From assembly GCF_030247195.1 (NCBI RefSeq), contig NC_080670.1, positions 99,782,336 through 99,846,335 of the forward strand: DNA of 64,000 nucleotides, given 5' to 3'. Below are positions 1 to 10,778 of this stretch, piece after piece. Made by a program: the position numbers and the translations under genes. The DNA comes from Topomyia yanbarensis. Taxonomy: Eukaryota > Arthropoda > Insecta > Diptera > Culicidae. Numbering within the stretch: position 1 is the first letter of the stretch; each line of letters begins with the position of its first letter. The notes under the pieces were generated by a model. It ran no database searches, had not been told where the DNA came from, and saw only the letters and a list, made by a program, of their open reading frames with translations.

Positions 1-250
1 GGGAAATTTAGTTTTACCCTACTCTAGAATGAAGGACTTAAATTTTCTATTCATAGAGCATTATTAATAAGTGTACAGCTCGCCTATTTTATCGAATATT
101 TTTCCTTTGATTTGATTTGACTTTTGAAAGTTCTAACAATGATGTTGTCAAATGCTAATTTAATTGATATAATATCCGAAGAGGGAGTTCTTTAAGATAT
201 AAGAAATGTCTTATCACATTGTTAGGTTATCTAAAAGTTTTTTTTTAATA
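1..250 (+). repeat. Degraded copy of a dispersed non-coding repeat module
   Basis: This stretch resembles positions 20,080-20,410 and the reverse complement of 25,890-26,220. All share a gggaaa..ttcagtttt..ccc start, an aacagagcattaa-like block, a 'gatataatatccgaagag' block, and an end of the form 'tctcatcacactgttaggtggatt' followed by a T run. This copy is clearly diverged and is cut by the window start. It has no coding potential. The repeat family could not be named. Confidence 0.45.
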
Positions 251-2450
251 TAAATCGGTTTGGTGGGAAGGGGAGGAGTTGCTTCTCTAATCTTCCGGTC
301 ATCACATCACATGCTTTGGTATTCTTAGTATGTATAACAAACATGAAGATGTGACACAAGGCGCCAAGAGCGCACTAAAATCCTGTCAATCCTATTTTTC
401 ATTGGATTGTCTGCTCTAAATATATCACCAGGGGACCATTCATAAATAATATCGGATATTGACAATAGGAGAAATGCGTCACGTAACGAGATAAAAACTA
501 AATAAACGGATCAGGGATAAAAAAAACGAACAACATTGTTTATGAATGGCCCCCAAACAAAGAATATTCCATAACGAATATCACGTAACATCGGCGACAC
601 GCATTGGGATCAAGGCCAAGTTCCCCCTGGGTCGTTCCATACTGAGAAGCAACATCAATTTAGGCACAGATAGCAGACGTCCATTTATTTTATTTTTTTG
701 TCTTTTTATTTGTTTCTCTTGTTACAATATATGGAACTTGGTGCAAGAGAACGTGACGGCCAAGGAAACGGAAAGCCAATAGCCCAAACAGATCAGGAAC
801 AGGAAGGAGGACTACGAACAAGGAAACAAACAACAGATGAGAAATCGTTTACTTATTTATTATAACTACGATACTAATCACAATTATTTTGCTTTTCTGG
901 CTTCGTTTCAGCAAACCAAAATCTATACGTACTAGCACATACGAACAGTTAGGCTTTGTAGGTTCTCATCTTGACAGAGTCTAGATGGGCGGATGAACGT
1001 CTGCCAGGGTGGGGGCTGAGAAATGACAATGACACTGTACGAGATGGCGCTGGGCCTGTGGCCTTCGACTAGCATGGTCCATTCTCATTGATTCGGAAGT
1101 CTTCTTGGCTGGTTGGTAGATATGTGCCTACTTGCAAGTTGATCAATTCGCTTGGATGGGGGACATGTGGATCCTACTAGTTGTCGACTCTTTTGATCGT
1201 GAGTATGAGGCTAGTTCGGGAAAGGAGTGCAGGACTGGCACCTAAGAGATAGTTAATTATTAAGGACTTGTTCTTATGATTATTAAACTCGACCAAGCAC
1301 ACCGGCTCTCAGGAATGATAAGCAACCCTTTAGGGTCGGTGTGGTCTATTCGAGTCGAACCAGGCAGACATTCGGTTCGAGCAAACTTTTTGAGGAATAG
1401 TGGATAAATATTTCTTACGCCTTTATTGGCAGAGATTTTTTTTTTGCGAAATCCTAAGATACCTTCACTGGTATAGCTACTCAGGATAATAATAATAGAA
1501 AAATTAAGGGTTTGCCTGGTCCATAATGTAATGAATATGTATATTGACTAGAACAGGGATAATCGAGGTATGTTATAAGATAGAGAAGAAACAGCGCCGT
1601 TGTAGGAAAATTATTCGCGAGTAAGGACTAATACTGCTAGTATGTTTACCGTTTCAATTAATAGTCGATTGATTCGCTTCGTACCTAGGAGACAAAAAAG
1701 AGATTAGGAAGAGACAGAAGCGGATTCAATGCGAAATTTGCCAATATGACGTTGACCCCAAGGCGATGGTAAGATGATTTTCCGTAGGATGACAGACTAG
1801 ACGACACGACGTAACGTAACACGCTCTAAACTTGCGCCAAATAGTTTGTATGAATGTAAGCCCGTATGTATGCCTGTATGCATGGATTTGTATAGGACCA
1901 ATGTATCCTTTAACAACATGGAAGGACAGCCTCTGTGTCGCCAAAACGCTCATGGGAAGCCGGGTATGCGGTCGTAGGTGTGACCATAAAGCACTGCACA
2001 CACTGTCAAGTGCAACGGAGGGACGGTAGGTGTACCGTTAATGCACATAAGTTGCAGAAATAGGTTGTTGAGACAGCCCGATTGCACACTGATAAATAAC
2101 AAATAACAATAACCAATTCAAATCGGTTTTGTACACTAATAGTTATTATGCATAGTTTGGGTCACGAGGCGTCGGTACGTTCAGGTAAGCCAAATCAGAC
2201 AAACCCATTCCAAGTTTAAATTAACTGTAGAACCCTGCAAAATATTTTCAATTAAGGGAAAAATAAAACACTGAAGTTATTCAGATTTGAACGATAAACC
2301 AAGCGGTCTCCAGTAAAATTTCAAAAATGGTTTCACCAGTTCATCCTCAAACATGCACGCATCTCGTACTCTCAGCGCACGCTTTGGATGGAGCAGCAGC
2401 AGCAGCATGGGTGATGGCTGTAACAGCAGCCTGAGAGCCATGGGCGACGG
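251..2450. other. Non-coding stretch, nothing recognised
   Basis: Only short unconvincing ORFs are present (for example 546-782 plus and 1726-2001 minus). They lack recognisable motifs, and plus and minus ORFs overlap one another. No splice-bounded exon of a known family, tRNA or intact mobile element was recognised. Confidence 0.5.
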
Positions 2451-2920
2451 TTTTTACATTTCTTACAAAAGAAATGTATAGGATTCGCTCAAATTTTGAA
2501 AACTTTTTCCGAGGCCCGGAGGGCCGAGTCTCATATACCAATCGACTCAGCTCGACAAATTGAGACAATGTCTGTATGTGTGTGTGTGTATGTATGTATG
2601 TACAAAATGTCATGTAATTATCTCAGCAATGGCTAAACCGATCTTAATGAAATTAGTTTCAAATGAAAGGCCTAACGTTGCCATTTGACACTATTATTTT
2701 TGATTTTCGATATGTTGTTTACTTTCTGAGATATGAACGATTTTGTCAAAACACAGCAGGTTTTTTGCAAATAACTTTCGAACAATACAATATTTGTGCA
2801 CATAAATAGAAAGCTTGTAAAAATACCTTTCTAACAAGCTATAGATTGTCTAAATCCGTGCACGAGCGGCGGAGATATTAAATATTTTGTATTTTTAGTC
2901 CTCGCTTACCAATTTCCACT
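2451..2920 (+). repeat. TG-box terminal module (MITE-like), diverged copy
   Basis: It begins with the short terminal hairpin 'acatttcttacaaaagaaatgt' region, followed by the conserved box 'gaggcccggagggccgag', 'ataccaatcgactcagctcg', then 'gacaatgtctgta' and a TG/TATG microsatellite. An AT-rich tail starts with 'tctcagcaatggctaaaccg'. The same order occurs at 17,031-17,400 (plus) and 30,170-30,565 (minus). The nearby minus ORF at 2347-2613 is a translation of this repeat and is not a gene. Confidence 0.6.
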
Positions 2921-3841
2921 ATCTAAAAATGATATTGTTTCATACAGAGTATTGCTTTACTGGTGTTTTAGGGACAAAACTAAACCGATTTGGAATATCG
3001 GGGTATGAAAACACATCTACGTGATTCAAGAAATTCGATGTTGAGAATATTTTGTGAATTCCCTTTATAATAAATGAACTATTTCTCAAAAATCAATATA
3101 TAAGTTCACTTCAAAGACAAAATAATGTGTTGATAAAGACACAGTGAGTTCTAGTATTTATTCCTTGGATTAGGCATTGCGTTCAATTATGAGGTAAATG
3201 TTGGGTGGTATATCAATATACAGATCAACAAGTAATTCACCTAGTAGTGAGATAAAACATTTCTAATATGATTATACTTGTGGCGTCACCGAAAGCAACT
3301 GTATGTTTGAAGCCCAAAAATCTAGCGAAAATTTAGCTCTTTTGCAAGATTTCGGTTATACTGGTTATGGCGCAAAAATTACTACTTACACTATTTATGA
3401 TAAGAATGTAAGAATCAATATATCATAATAATATACCTATAAAAATAATGTCACTGCATTAACCATCATTTGCCATTCCTCACACGCCCCCCCCCCCCAT
3501 CTCTCTCTTTCTCTCTGTCTCTCTTCTATCGCATCTATCTAGCTATTTCTGTATTTATTTCTAAGTTGTGTGATAAGATCTTCTGCCAATCTGAAATATT
3601 TATTAATTGTAATTGCGAAGGTTTGAGAAAACAAAACTATTTTTTGTGTGCTGCTACATCAACTCAACTTTAATTCAATTGTATTCAAAGCCTGTATCTA
3701 CACTATAATTAAGGAAATTCATGGCTATATCAGAAAGATATTTGGCTTAACTGGGTAATATAAAAGTTTGACGATGGAAATTTTCAAAAGAGACATTCCA
3801 CGTGCGATATTTAAACTATTCGTATCTCTATTGAATTTTGA
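2921..3841. other. AT-rich spacer with a C/T-rich simple-sequence run
   Basis: No gene was recognised. A C homopolymer followed by CT-rich simple sequence lies at about 3485-3530. The plus ORF at 3470-3673 starts in that run and looks like noise. Confidence 0.5.
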
Positions 3842-4063
3842 ATGAAATATAAGACTGAAATGGTCGACGAATTCATGTATTTGGGCTCACTGGTAACCAA
3901 CGACAATGATAACAGCAGAGAAATTCAGAGACGGATCTTAGCGGAAAATCGTGCCTACTTTGGTGGCTTGCAGATGGAAGACGGAACGTTGCGCAGGCGA
4001 ATGAACCAAGAGTTGTATCAGCTGCACATTCGTAGTATTGGTACCAACTTTCATGAAAAATAA
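3842..4063 (+). pseudogene. Reverse-transcriptase C-terminal fragment of an RTE-like LINE
   Basis: The 73-residue frame contains EFMYLGSLVTNDNDNSREIQ and RRILAENRAYFGG. This matches the 'F.YLGs.vt.d....EI..RI..aNraY.gL' segment that follows the RT fingers/palm in RTE/BovB-type non-LTR elements. The catalytic RT core, endonuclease and 3' tail are absent, so this is a 5'- and 3'-truncated relic. Clade assignment is from remembered motif shape only; another LINE clade is possible. Confidence 0.5.
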
Positions 4064-4484
4064 CGGATCAAAGATCCACATATTAGATCCAGGAAAAGAA
4101 GTCTCCCAAAGTACCCACTCTCGATGGGGGATGCAACTACAATGTGTCTTCTAACTTATCGTCGTCCATATCTGGATATACTGAGTAGTTTGAACAATTT
4201 CCTTTTCACAGTATTGGTCTGTATAGGGCTTATTTATCCATATTTCCTGCACGAGAATTCCGAACGAAACAATATGAAAGCTATAAGGATGAATGGAAAG
4301 AGACTGCATCATCAACGGTTCGTCCAGAATTTTCATTTAAAGAGAATATTGACAGTTGGCTTTTAAGCCGTAATCATATGTTTGTCGAGAAATAATTTAT
4401 TTGATTCTATTTATTTCTTTATATTAATTTATAACCTTTTACCATTGTTCAATTTTTCATTTTAATCAATGCATTTAATTCTGC
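4064..4484. other. Spacer, nothing recognised
   Basis: Short overlapping ORFs occur on both strands (4124-4366 plus, 4151-4336 minus) without known motifs. The DNA grades into the degenerate TTTGATTCA-like simple sequence that precedes the 9-bp satellite. Confidence 0.45.
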
Positions 4485-5575
4485 TCATTTTCTTCTTTTT
4501 ATTCATTTTATCACTTCAGCTCATTTTGTTTATTTGATTCGTTTGTTTTATTTATGCATTTCATGTATTTTTTCTTTATTTATTTTGTTCATCCATTCTT
4601 TTTATTCATTTGATCCATTTCATTAATTTGATTCATTGTATTCACTGGATGAATTAAATCAATTCGATTCATTTAATTCATTTGATTCATTTAATTAATT
4701 TGATTCATGTGATTCATGTGATTCATTTGATTCATATGATTCATTTGATTCATATGATTCATTTGATTCATTTGATTAATTTGAATCATTTGATTCATTT
4801 GATTTATTTGATTCATTTGATTGATTTGATTGATTTGATTGATTTGATTGATTTGATGGATTTGATTGATTTGATTGATTTGATTGATTTGATTGATTTG
4901 ATTGATTTGATTGATTTGATTGATTTGATTGATTTGATTGATTTGATTGATTTGATTGATTTGATTGATTTGATTGATTTGATTGATTTGATTGATTTGA
5001 TTGATTTGATTGATTTGATTGATTTGATTGATTTGATTGATTTGATTGATTTGATTGATTTGATTGATTTGATTGATTTGGTTGATTTGATTGATTTGAT
5101 TGATTTGATTGATTTGATTGATTTGATTGATTTGATTGATTTGATTGATTTGATTGATTTGATTGATTTGATTGATTTGATTGATTTGATTGATTTGATT
5201 GATTTGATTGATTTGATTGATTTGATTGATTTGATTGATTTGATTGATTTGATTGATTTGATTGATTTGATTGATTTGATTGATTTGATTGATTTGATTG
5301 ATTTGATTGATTTGATTGATTTGATTCATTTGATTGACTTGATTCATTTGATTCATTTGATTCATTTGATTCATTTGATTCATTTGATTCATTTGATTCA
5401 TTTGATTCATTTGATTCATTTGATTCATTTGATTCATTTGATTCATTTGATTCATTTGATTCATTTGATTCATTTGATTCATTTTATTCATTTTATTCAT
5501 TTTATTCATTTTATTCATTTGATTCATTTTATTCATTTTATTCATTTGATTCATTTTATTCATATCTTTAATTTT
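4485..5575. repeat. 9-bp satellite, (TTTGATTGA)n flanked by (TTTGATTCA)n
   Basis: The core (about 4815-5330) is nearly pure TTTGATTGA with rare changes (GG at about 4857, a G at about 5081). It is flanked on both sides by TTTGATTCA units; those on the right (about 5338-5480) are the more regular. Outermost units become TTTTATTCA and then degenerate. The period divides by three, so frames stay open on both strands (repeats of IDL and INQ). The 300-residue ORFs are repeat artefacts. Confidence 0.9.
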
Positions 5576-5673
5576 ATGCATTTCATGTTCAATCATTCGT
5601 TTTATTTCATTCAATTTGTTAGTATGAGTCAATTTATTCTATTAATCTTATAACTATTTCTAAATATAATCTT

Positions 5674-6345
5674 AATTTTTATGTAATAACCTAATCTAAT
5701 TTGTTTCGTGTATATTATAATTTTGATTTCCATTAATTTTTCTACTCATTTTATGAATTTAAAAACCTATTGTTTTATTTTTTGCTTTACTTTTTTATTT
5801 CGGTCGTTTTGTTGATTTCTATAATTTATTCAGTTTATTCGAGATTTTATTCGTGCAAGACTAGAAACTGTTTTCATCCCACCTCTAGTTGGGTGCTAAC
5901 TTCTCGTGAGTTCTGCAAACTAATCTAATAGTGAAATGTGTAAGAAATGTCTCATCTCACTGCTAGGTGGATTAAATCGGTTTTTTTTATTCTCTTTTGC
6001 ACCGGTTCAAATTTTTATGTAATAACCTAATCTAATTTGTTTCGTGTATATTATAATTTTGATTTCCATTAATTTTTCTACTCATTTTATGAATTTAAAA
6101 ACCTATTGTTTTATTTTTTGCTTTACTTTTTTATTTCGGTCGTTTTGTTGATTTCTATAATTTATTCAGTTTATTCGAGATTTTATTCGTGCAAGACTGT
6201 TTTCATCCCACCTCTAGTTGGGTGCCTACTTCTCGTGAGTTCTGCAAACTAATCTAATAGTGAAATGTGTAAGAAATGTCTCATCTCACTGCTAGGTGGA
6301 TTAAATCGGTTTTTTTATTCTCTTTTGCACCGGTTCAAATCAAAT
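5674..6345 (+). repeat. Tandem direct duplication of a ~336-bp unit
   Basis: The segment starting 'atttttatgtaataacctaa' at 5675 recurs at 6011 and continues almost identically to 'cttttgcaccggttcaaat' in both copies. The second copy lacks about 7 bases in the 'gcaagactagaaactg' region and has a few substitutions. Each unit ends with 'aagaaatgtctcatctcact' and 'gctaggtggattaaatcgg', an end shared with other dispersed modules here (for example 19,120, 20,370 and 25,900). Confidence 0.85.
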
Positions 6346-6416
6346 ATTGAACCAGCGTACATTGTAGCGATGTCCATTTGCTCATTAGAGCTCTGTGTGC
6401 GGAACGAGAGCGCTTT

Positions 6417-6625
6417 TTAATTTTCCAACACGCTTCGCAGCTGTGCCATACGTTCACAGCTGTCGGTCGAACGCTTCTTGGGTAGTCTAGCCAGATGTTT
6501 CTGCCCTTGGGACATATTAGTTATAAGCACGTATGGATTTGGTTGGCTCAACGAAAGTAATGAACCATCTTTCTGCTTCGTAGAAATTGTTTGTTCTTTG
6601 CATTTACACATTGAAAACATGTCTA
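6417..6625 (-). CDS. Possible terminal exon of an unrecognised minus-strand host gene
   Basis: The open frame ends in a TAA at 6417-6419 after residues ...CERMAQLRSVLEN. On the minus strand it is preceded by a good splice acceptor (pyrimidine-rich, ending ..ttttacattttcag, AG at 6626-6627), giving an exon that starts in phase with two bases of a codon. It could join the candidate exon at 7937-8114, which ends one base into a codon; the phases are compatible. Composition (mixed charged and polar, KKRSTDSCERM) looks protein-like. No family was recognised and there is no RNA evidence, so it may be a chance ORF. Confidence 0.3.
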
Positions 6626-6930
6626 CTGAAAATGTAAAATGGACATAATGGATTTCATTCGAATCGTTTCGCGTTCTATTGCAATAATGTTAAAAGTCTC
6701 TTTCTTACGACATTTTGCGAGGAAAATGATTTTTTTGGAATCGCATATGAAACATTTAAATTGCTCTCCTGTTTGGTAGAATTAATAGATGATTTCAAAC
6801 AGGTTAGTAAATGTTTCAACCTATCTTATACAGAAGAAGGAATAATTCTCGGTGTAAAAAATAAGATTCTACATTGGAGGTTAATTCGAATCATAATATG
6901 ACTTTTGAGTATTCAATAGTGCCTTTAGAC

Positions 6931-7749
6931 GATTATACCCCATTTGGCATAAAATCATTTGACATAAGGTCGTTTGGCATAAGGTCATTTGGCATAAAGG
7001 CCATTTGGCATAATGGTTATTTGGCATAATCACTGCACTGAAACGAATACTTTAGACGGAATATTTTTCACAAAATCAAGTTGCTATTATTTATTTTGAA
7101 CAATAATGTATAAATAACAAAAAATACAAAAAAAATAGAATAGCGTATACAAGGTGTCGGGTTTGCTTGCAAAGTACTTCCACTTCCGACACTATAAATA
7201 TATTAATAAAATACTTGCCGCCGCCTAATGTGGCTACGCCACATCGCTTTCCGTCCGTGCTGTCCGACTTCGCTGCCGCTCAGTCGGACTTAAACTAGCT
7301 ATAGCCTCTATGTTGGAGTATTCCGGGCAAACGAGTGGATTACAGGTTTGCTTGCAAAGTACTCCCGCTTCCGACACTATAAATAAATTAATAAAATACT
7401 TGCCGCCGCCTAATGTGGCTACGACACATCGCTTTCCGTCCGTGCTGTCCGACTTCGCTGCCGCTCAGTTAGTTATAGCCCCTATGTTTAAGTAATCCGG
7501 GCAAACTAGTGGATTACAGGTTTGCTTGCAAAGTTTTTGCGCTTCCGACACTATAAATAAATTAAAAAGAGACTTGCCGCCGCCTAATGTGGCTACGCCA
7601 CTTCGCTTTCTACCCGTGTTTATGCCAAATGACTATTATGCCAAACGCACGTTATGCCAAATGGCCATTATGCCAGTTGACTTTATGCCAAATAACTTTT
7701 ATGCCAATCGACTGTATGCCAAACGGGCTTATGCCAAATGGCCTGACAC
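6931..7749. mobile_element. Non-autonomous transposon with terminal TTTGGCATAA arrays
   Basis: The left end has about six copies of an atttggcataa-type motif at about 18-bp spacing (6941-7030). The right end has about seven copies in the opposite orientation (tatgccaaat, 7620-7745). The ends are flanked by the direct repeat cctttagac (6922-6930 and 7750-7758), which fits an 8-9-bp target-site duplication. The interior (about 7160-7618) is a tandem triplication of a 174-185-bp unit starting ggtttgcttgcaaag. No transposase is present. The short ORFs at 7310, 7526 and 7587 are repeat translations. Confidence 0.75.
7160..7618 (+). repeat. Internal tandem triplication (174-185-bp unit)
   Basis: Units start at about 7160, 7345 and 7519 with 'ggtttgcttgcaaagt'. 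Each carries 'cttgccgccgcctaatgtgg' and a GC-richer 'cgtgctgtccgacttcgctg' block; the third unit is truncated and diverged. They sit between the two inverted TTTGGCATAA arrays and so belong to the transposon body. Confidence 0.85.
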
Positions 7750-7936
7750 CCTTTAGACATGGTTGTTGAAATTTAAGTTGAGAAATCTTTTTCAATACGA
7801 ACTAAGTGGTTGCCTATACGGATGTAATATATCTTTTTTGCTTTTTTCTGCGAGACTCTCTTGAATTAGGTATTCCACAAGATGTTTGTTTGATAAATTA
7901 CCGATGGGTTTTGACAACAAATTTGTTTTGCTCAAC

Positions 7937-8114
7937 TCCTGCGATCAGAAAAACCCGTCCGCCGAACATCTTTTGTTGGTACTATTCGTTTGATGTTAGA
8001 ATCGTCGATTTTGAGGGATTTTGTGGTATTGAACAGGTTGACGGTGGAACCACTCGTCGCCTCTGGTTCGGGTATATATTCGATATCGAACATTACATTC
8101 TTTATATATTTTTT
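7937..8114 (-). CDS. Possible exon of an unrecognised minus-strand host gene
   Basis: The minus-strand frame reads MFDIEYIPEPEATSGSTVNL and onward to KDVRRTGFSDRR, with no simple sequence. It is bounded by an acceptor (cttacag, AG at 8115-8116) and a weak donor (GTTGAG, 7936-7931). A start at the internal ATG (MFDIEY) is also possible. If spliced to 6417-6625, the TTTGGCATAA transposon would lie within the intron. Caution: the same bases read GTAAGT on the plus strand (8117-8122), so an opposite-strand splice donor cannot be excluded. No family was recognised. Confidence 0.28.
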
Positions 8115-8223
8115 CTGTAAGTGACGTGATTTCAATAAGCATCACATAACACTTTTCAATTCTACTGATCACCTTATCTTTCTTCCTGCGTTAAGAACAT
8201 TTTTAATATAACATTGTTTCTAG

Positions 8224-8429
8224 ATGATGAGGAACGTCTGCGCGAGGAACTGAAAGATCTTATCGACGATAACCCCATCGAAGAGGATGACAGCGCTGGT
8301 GATGAATCCGATGGTTCAGGCGATCACACCAAGAGAAAGAAAAGCGACGACGAAGACGAACTAGATGATCGACTGGAAGATGAAGACTATGATCTAATCG
8401 AAGAAAATCTGGGCGTGAAGGTGGAAAGG
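8224..8429 (+). CDS. Spt6: Spt6 transcription elongation factor, N-terminal acidic exon
   Basis: The exon encodes an acidic stretch beginning DEERLREELKDLIDDNPIEE, then a KRKK basic patch (a likely nuclear-localisation element), then DEDELDDRLEDEDYDLIEEN followed by LGVKVER. The 'DRLEDEDYDLIEENLGVKV' segment is a hallmark of metazoan SPT6 near its N-terminus. SPT6 is a nuclear histone chaperone that travels with RNA polymerase II. The exon is bounded by an acceptor ending ttgtttctag (8214-8223) and the donor gtgaga (8430), and it ends on a codon boundary. The N-terminal coding exon with the start codon was not found upstream in the window. Confidence 0.85.
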
Positions 8430-8506
8430 GTGAGATTTTCTAGTATATACAGTTAACTTGACGAATGGTAATTATCTAGAATACAGAACAAAAATTATTG
8501 TTTCAG

Positions 8507-8626
8507 AAACGTTTTAAAAGATTAAAAAAAATAACGGATGAAGGCAGCGATGACGATGAACAAATTGATAACGGATTTAGCAGAGAAGTGATTGCTGAAC
8601 AATTGTTCGAGTGCTCTGCAGACGAG
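8507..8626 (+). CDS. Spt6: Spt6, following exon
   Basis: After a 77-base intron (8430-8506, ending tgtttcag), the frame continues KRFKRLKKITDEGSDDDEQI and REVIAEQLFE, matching the SPT6 region just after LGVKV (basic patch, acidic patch, then a 'r..iAeqlF' helix). The donor is probably gtttgt at 8627 (phase 0), with gtatct at 8631 as an alternative. No later Spt6 exons (HtH, YqgF-like, S1, SH2) are recognisable in the remaining 55 kb, so the next intron would be very long, or the gene is broken or misassembled here. Confidence 0.8.
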
Positions 8627-10427
8627 GTTTGTATCTATCTATTCATATTTTGTTACGTCGTGATTGCATATGAAATGTATGCTACTATGCAGGTAGACCA
8701 CATATGGGTCATTCCGCGCGAAGTGATCAAAAAAAGATAAAAACTTGAAATCGACCAATTTTGGAGAAATCATTCATATAGGGCCAATATACTGCCGTGA
8801 TCCACATAACACGTATCACGGCAGTATATAGAAATCTAAAACTTTATGTCAGTTGAATCACCCCTGGGTCCATGGGAGTACACCCGTTTTGACAAATTGC
8901 CAAAACCCTTGATTTTCTTTTGATTATATCTCTGGTTCTATTTGTGGTTGAATGGAGAACAATGAGTCTATTTATGTAAGGTATGAAAACGAGGCTCGAT
9001 GAAACTAACCAACAGTGGATATCATATACATTTGGAGCAACATCAGATGTTGCTTCAAGCTGCTATTTATTTATTCATTTCGTCTTTGGTGCGAGCCACC
9101 ACTGTACTGAACCTAAAATTGTTGCAATTGCACCGTAACGCTTACGCAACAGCTTAAAAACCCGCAGAAAGAAACTACAATAGGATTGTGGAGAACGAAC
9201 ACTATATATTTTCCCTACTTTTTCTTACACGATCTCACTTCCTAAACTACCCTACTGCGCGATTCTTTCGCGCCTAACTTTACTTTTATTGGTCTAAGGT
9301 CTTAGTAGCCAGAGGTACGCACAGTACATGGGACTAAGCCTGCATCGTCTATGTCAGAGGGAAGAACTCACTTACTGCTCCTAGATGCCGGGGCCAGAGA
9401 TACGCATAGTACATGGGCCGACTATGAAGACTTATCGCGTAGGAATAAGCACAAGAGCACAAAAGGCCCTGATTCTAAATTTTCCTGCTGTTCATATAGT
9501 AAATTTTTTGCTTACTTCAGCAAATTACAATTATTAACTATCTGTCCCTGTTCAGCATGCGATTGACATCATATTTGGATTAGTGTCGCATAGCTTTCTA
9601 TCTTTCTCAGTCGTATGTAACTTCTGTGTTAATTTATTCCTATTTTCCTCCATCCTAAGGTGACTCGGACCTTCCTTTGTTACTTCTCGAAGATCACCCG
9701 AACATGAATAACTTCTAATTGGTTTGGCGTTAGTGAGCTTTCGGCTCCCGCTAGAACTTAGTGTTCCTCTGTTCTAACTAAAGCTATCCGTAAGTATCGT
9801 TTACTCTATTGCCTGGATGTACCTAATCGCACCTAGCTAAGATACGTGACAATGCCACGCCTATTTAAATGCTCACTTTAATTAATATTGGTACAGCCAA
9901 ATTCTATACAGTCATAAACAAACAAAACCTGACTACTGCGATCATTCAAAAGTAGTTATCATTATTACCCATGCACACCTGTGCCTGAGTATCTGTGGTC
10001 ATGATTATAAACAATCATCATTCCTATGTACACTGCAAAGACAAGTGTGACATACGTATTTATGTTTACATCCTACAGTGCACGAGACCTATAAATGCTG
10101 AGTATGCAAATGTTTGCTAGCGGTGAATTCTTTTGGATCAACTTTGAAATGTAAGTGTTCAGAACTGTGGGTTGTTTCTTATAAATTATGCGATTTAATC
10201 GTCTACAATTGTGGGATTGTTCATCTCCCCTTTGTTAATGAGTTGATAATTATCTTGAAGAGATCAATTATCAATGGTACATGCGGGTATTATTTTAATT
10301 TTTGTACTGTTCTCCTAAATATGTTATTAGGTTGTCCTCCCAGAAGCCGTTGTAGTTGCTGTTGCTTGAAGTCTGCCGTGGGATGTCGTCTTCCGGTTTG
10401 TTCGTTCATATAGTACTGCCTGTACGT
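8627..10427. other. Repeat-rich non-coding stretch (likely Spt6 intron)
   Basis: No gene was recognised. A perfect 15-bp inverted repeat with a 13-base loop lies at 8787-8829 (arms atatactgccgtgat / atcacggcagtatat), typical of a small foldback or repeat. Related segments at about 9307-9340 and 9390-9425 share 'cagtacatggg' contexts. Small ORFs at 9351-9566 and 10,114-10,413 have no known motifs. Confidence 0.45.
8787..8829. repeat. Perfect 15-bp hairpin
   Basis: Arms at 8787-8801 and 8815-8829 are exact reverse complements, separated by 13 bases. Confidence 0.8.
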
Positions 10428-10443
10428 ATGTTCCGTGTATCTT

Positions 10444-10778
10444 TTTTTTCATAAAACGTTTATTTGACACGGCATTTGCAAAAGCTTTTTTACGCCGGGG
10501 TTTTTTTACATAACATGTTACAAAGGTTCTTAAGACTATCACGTTATAAAAAAAATTCACTTTCTAATGCTAACACTGAGGATAATCATCATTTTGAATG
10601 TTTTTAATTATACTCTATTTTCTTGAATTTCATTGTAAACCTATTGATAGTTTTTCTGTAATCTTTGTTTATTTTTTTTTTCTTTATTTATATCGTTTTA
10701 TCTAACTTAACTAACTGCGAAGAAATCTAAATTGTTTGTGGGTAGCAAGGGAAAAAACTAGAAACATTGTGGGGATAA
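10444..10778 (-). other. LINE 3' UTR and A-rich tail
   Basis: The segment lies between the ORF2 stop (10,779) and the target-site duplication. On the minus strand it is A/T-rich and ends in a short A-run (plus-strand T-run at 10,443-10,449). The ORFs here (10,327-10,560 minus) cross the element boundary and are not genes. Confidence 0.6.

Noticed and set aside
1310..1400. tRNA T-arm-like ttcggttcgag
   Set aside because: Only an isolated box-B-like word; no acceptor stem or anticodon arm pairs around it.
4682..5653. IDL- and INQ-repeat ORFs of over 300 residues on both strands
   Set aside because: Artefacts of a 9-bp satellite whose length is a multiple of three.
7310..7769. ORFs rich in MPN/YAK words
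   Set aside because: Translations of the tatgccaaa terminal array and the triplicated unit of the transposon.
7806..8120. Plus-strand upstream Spt6 coding exon ending at the GTAAGT at 8117
   Set aside because: The donor sequence is good, but the plus frame compatible with the downstream exon is Phe/Tyr/Ile-rich and unlike the acidic SPT6 N-terminus.
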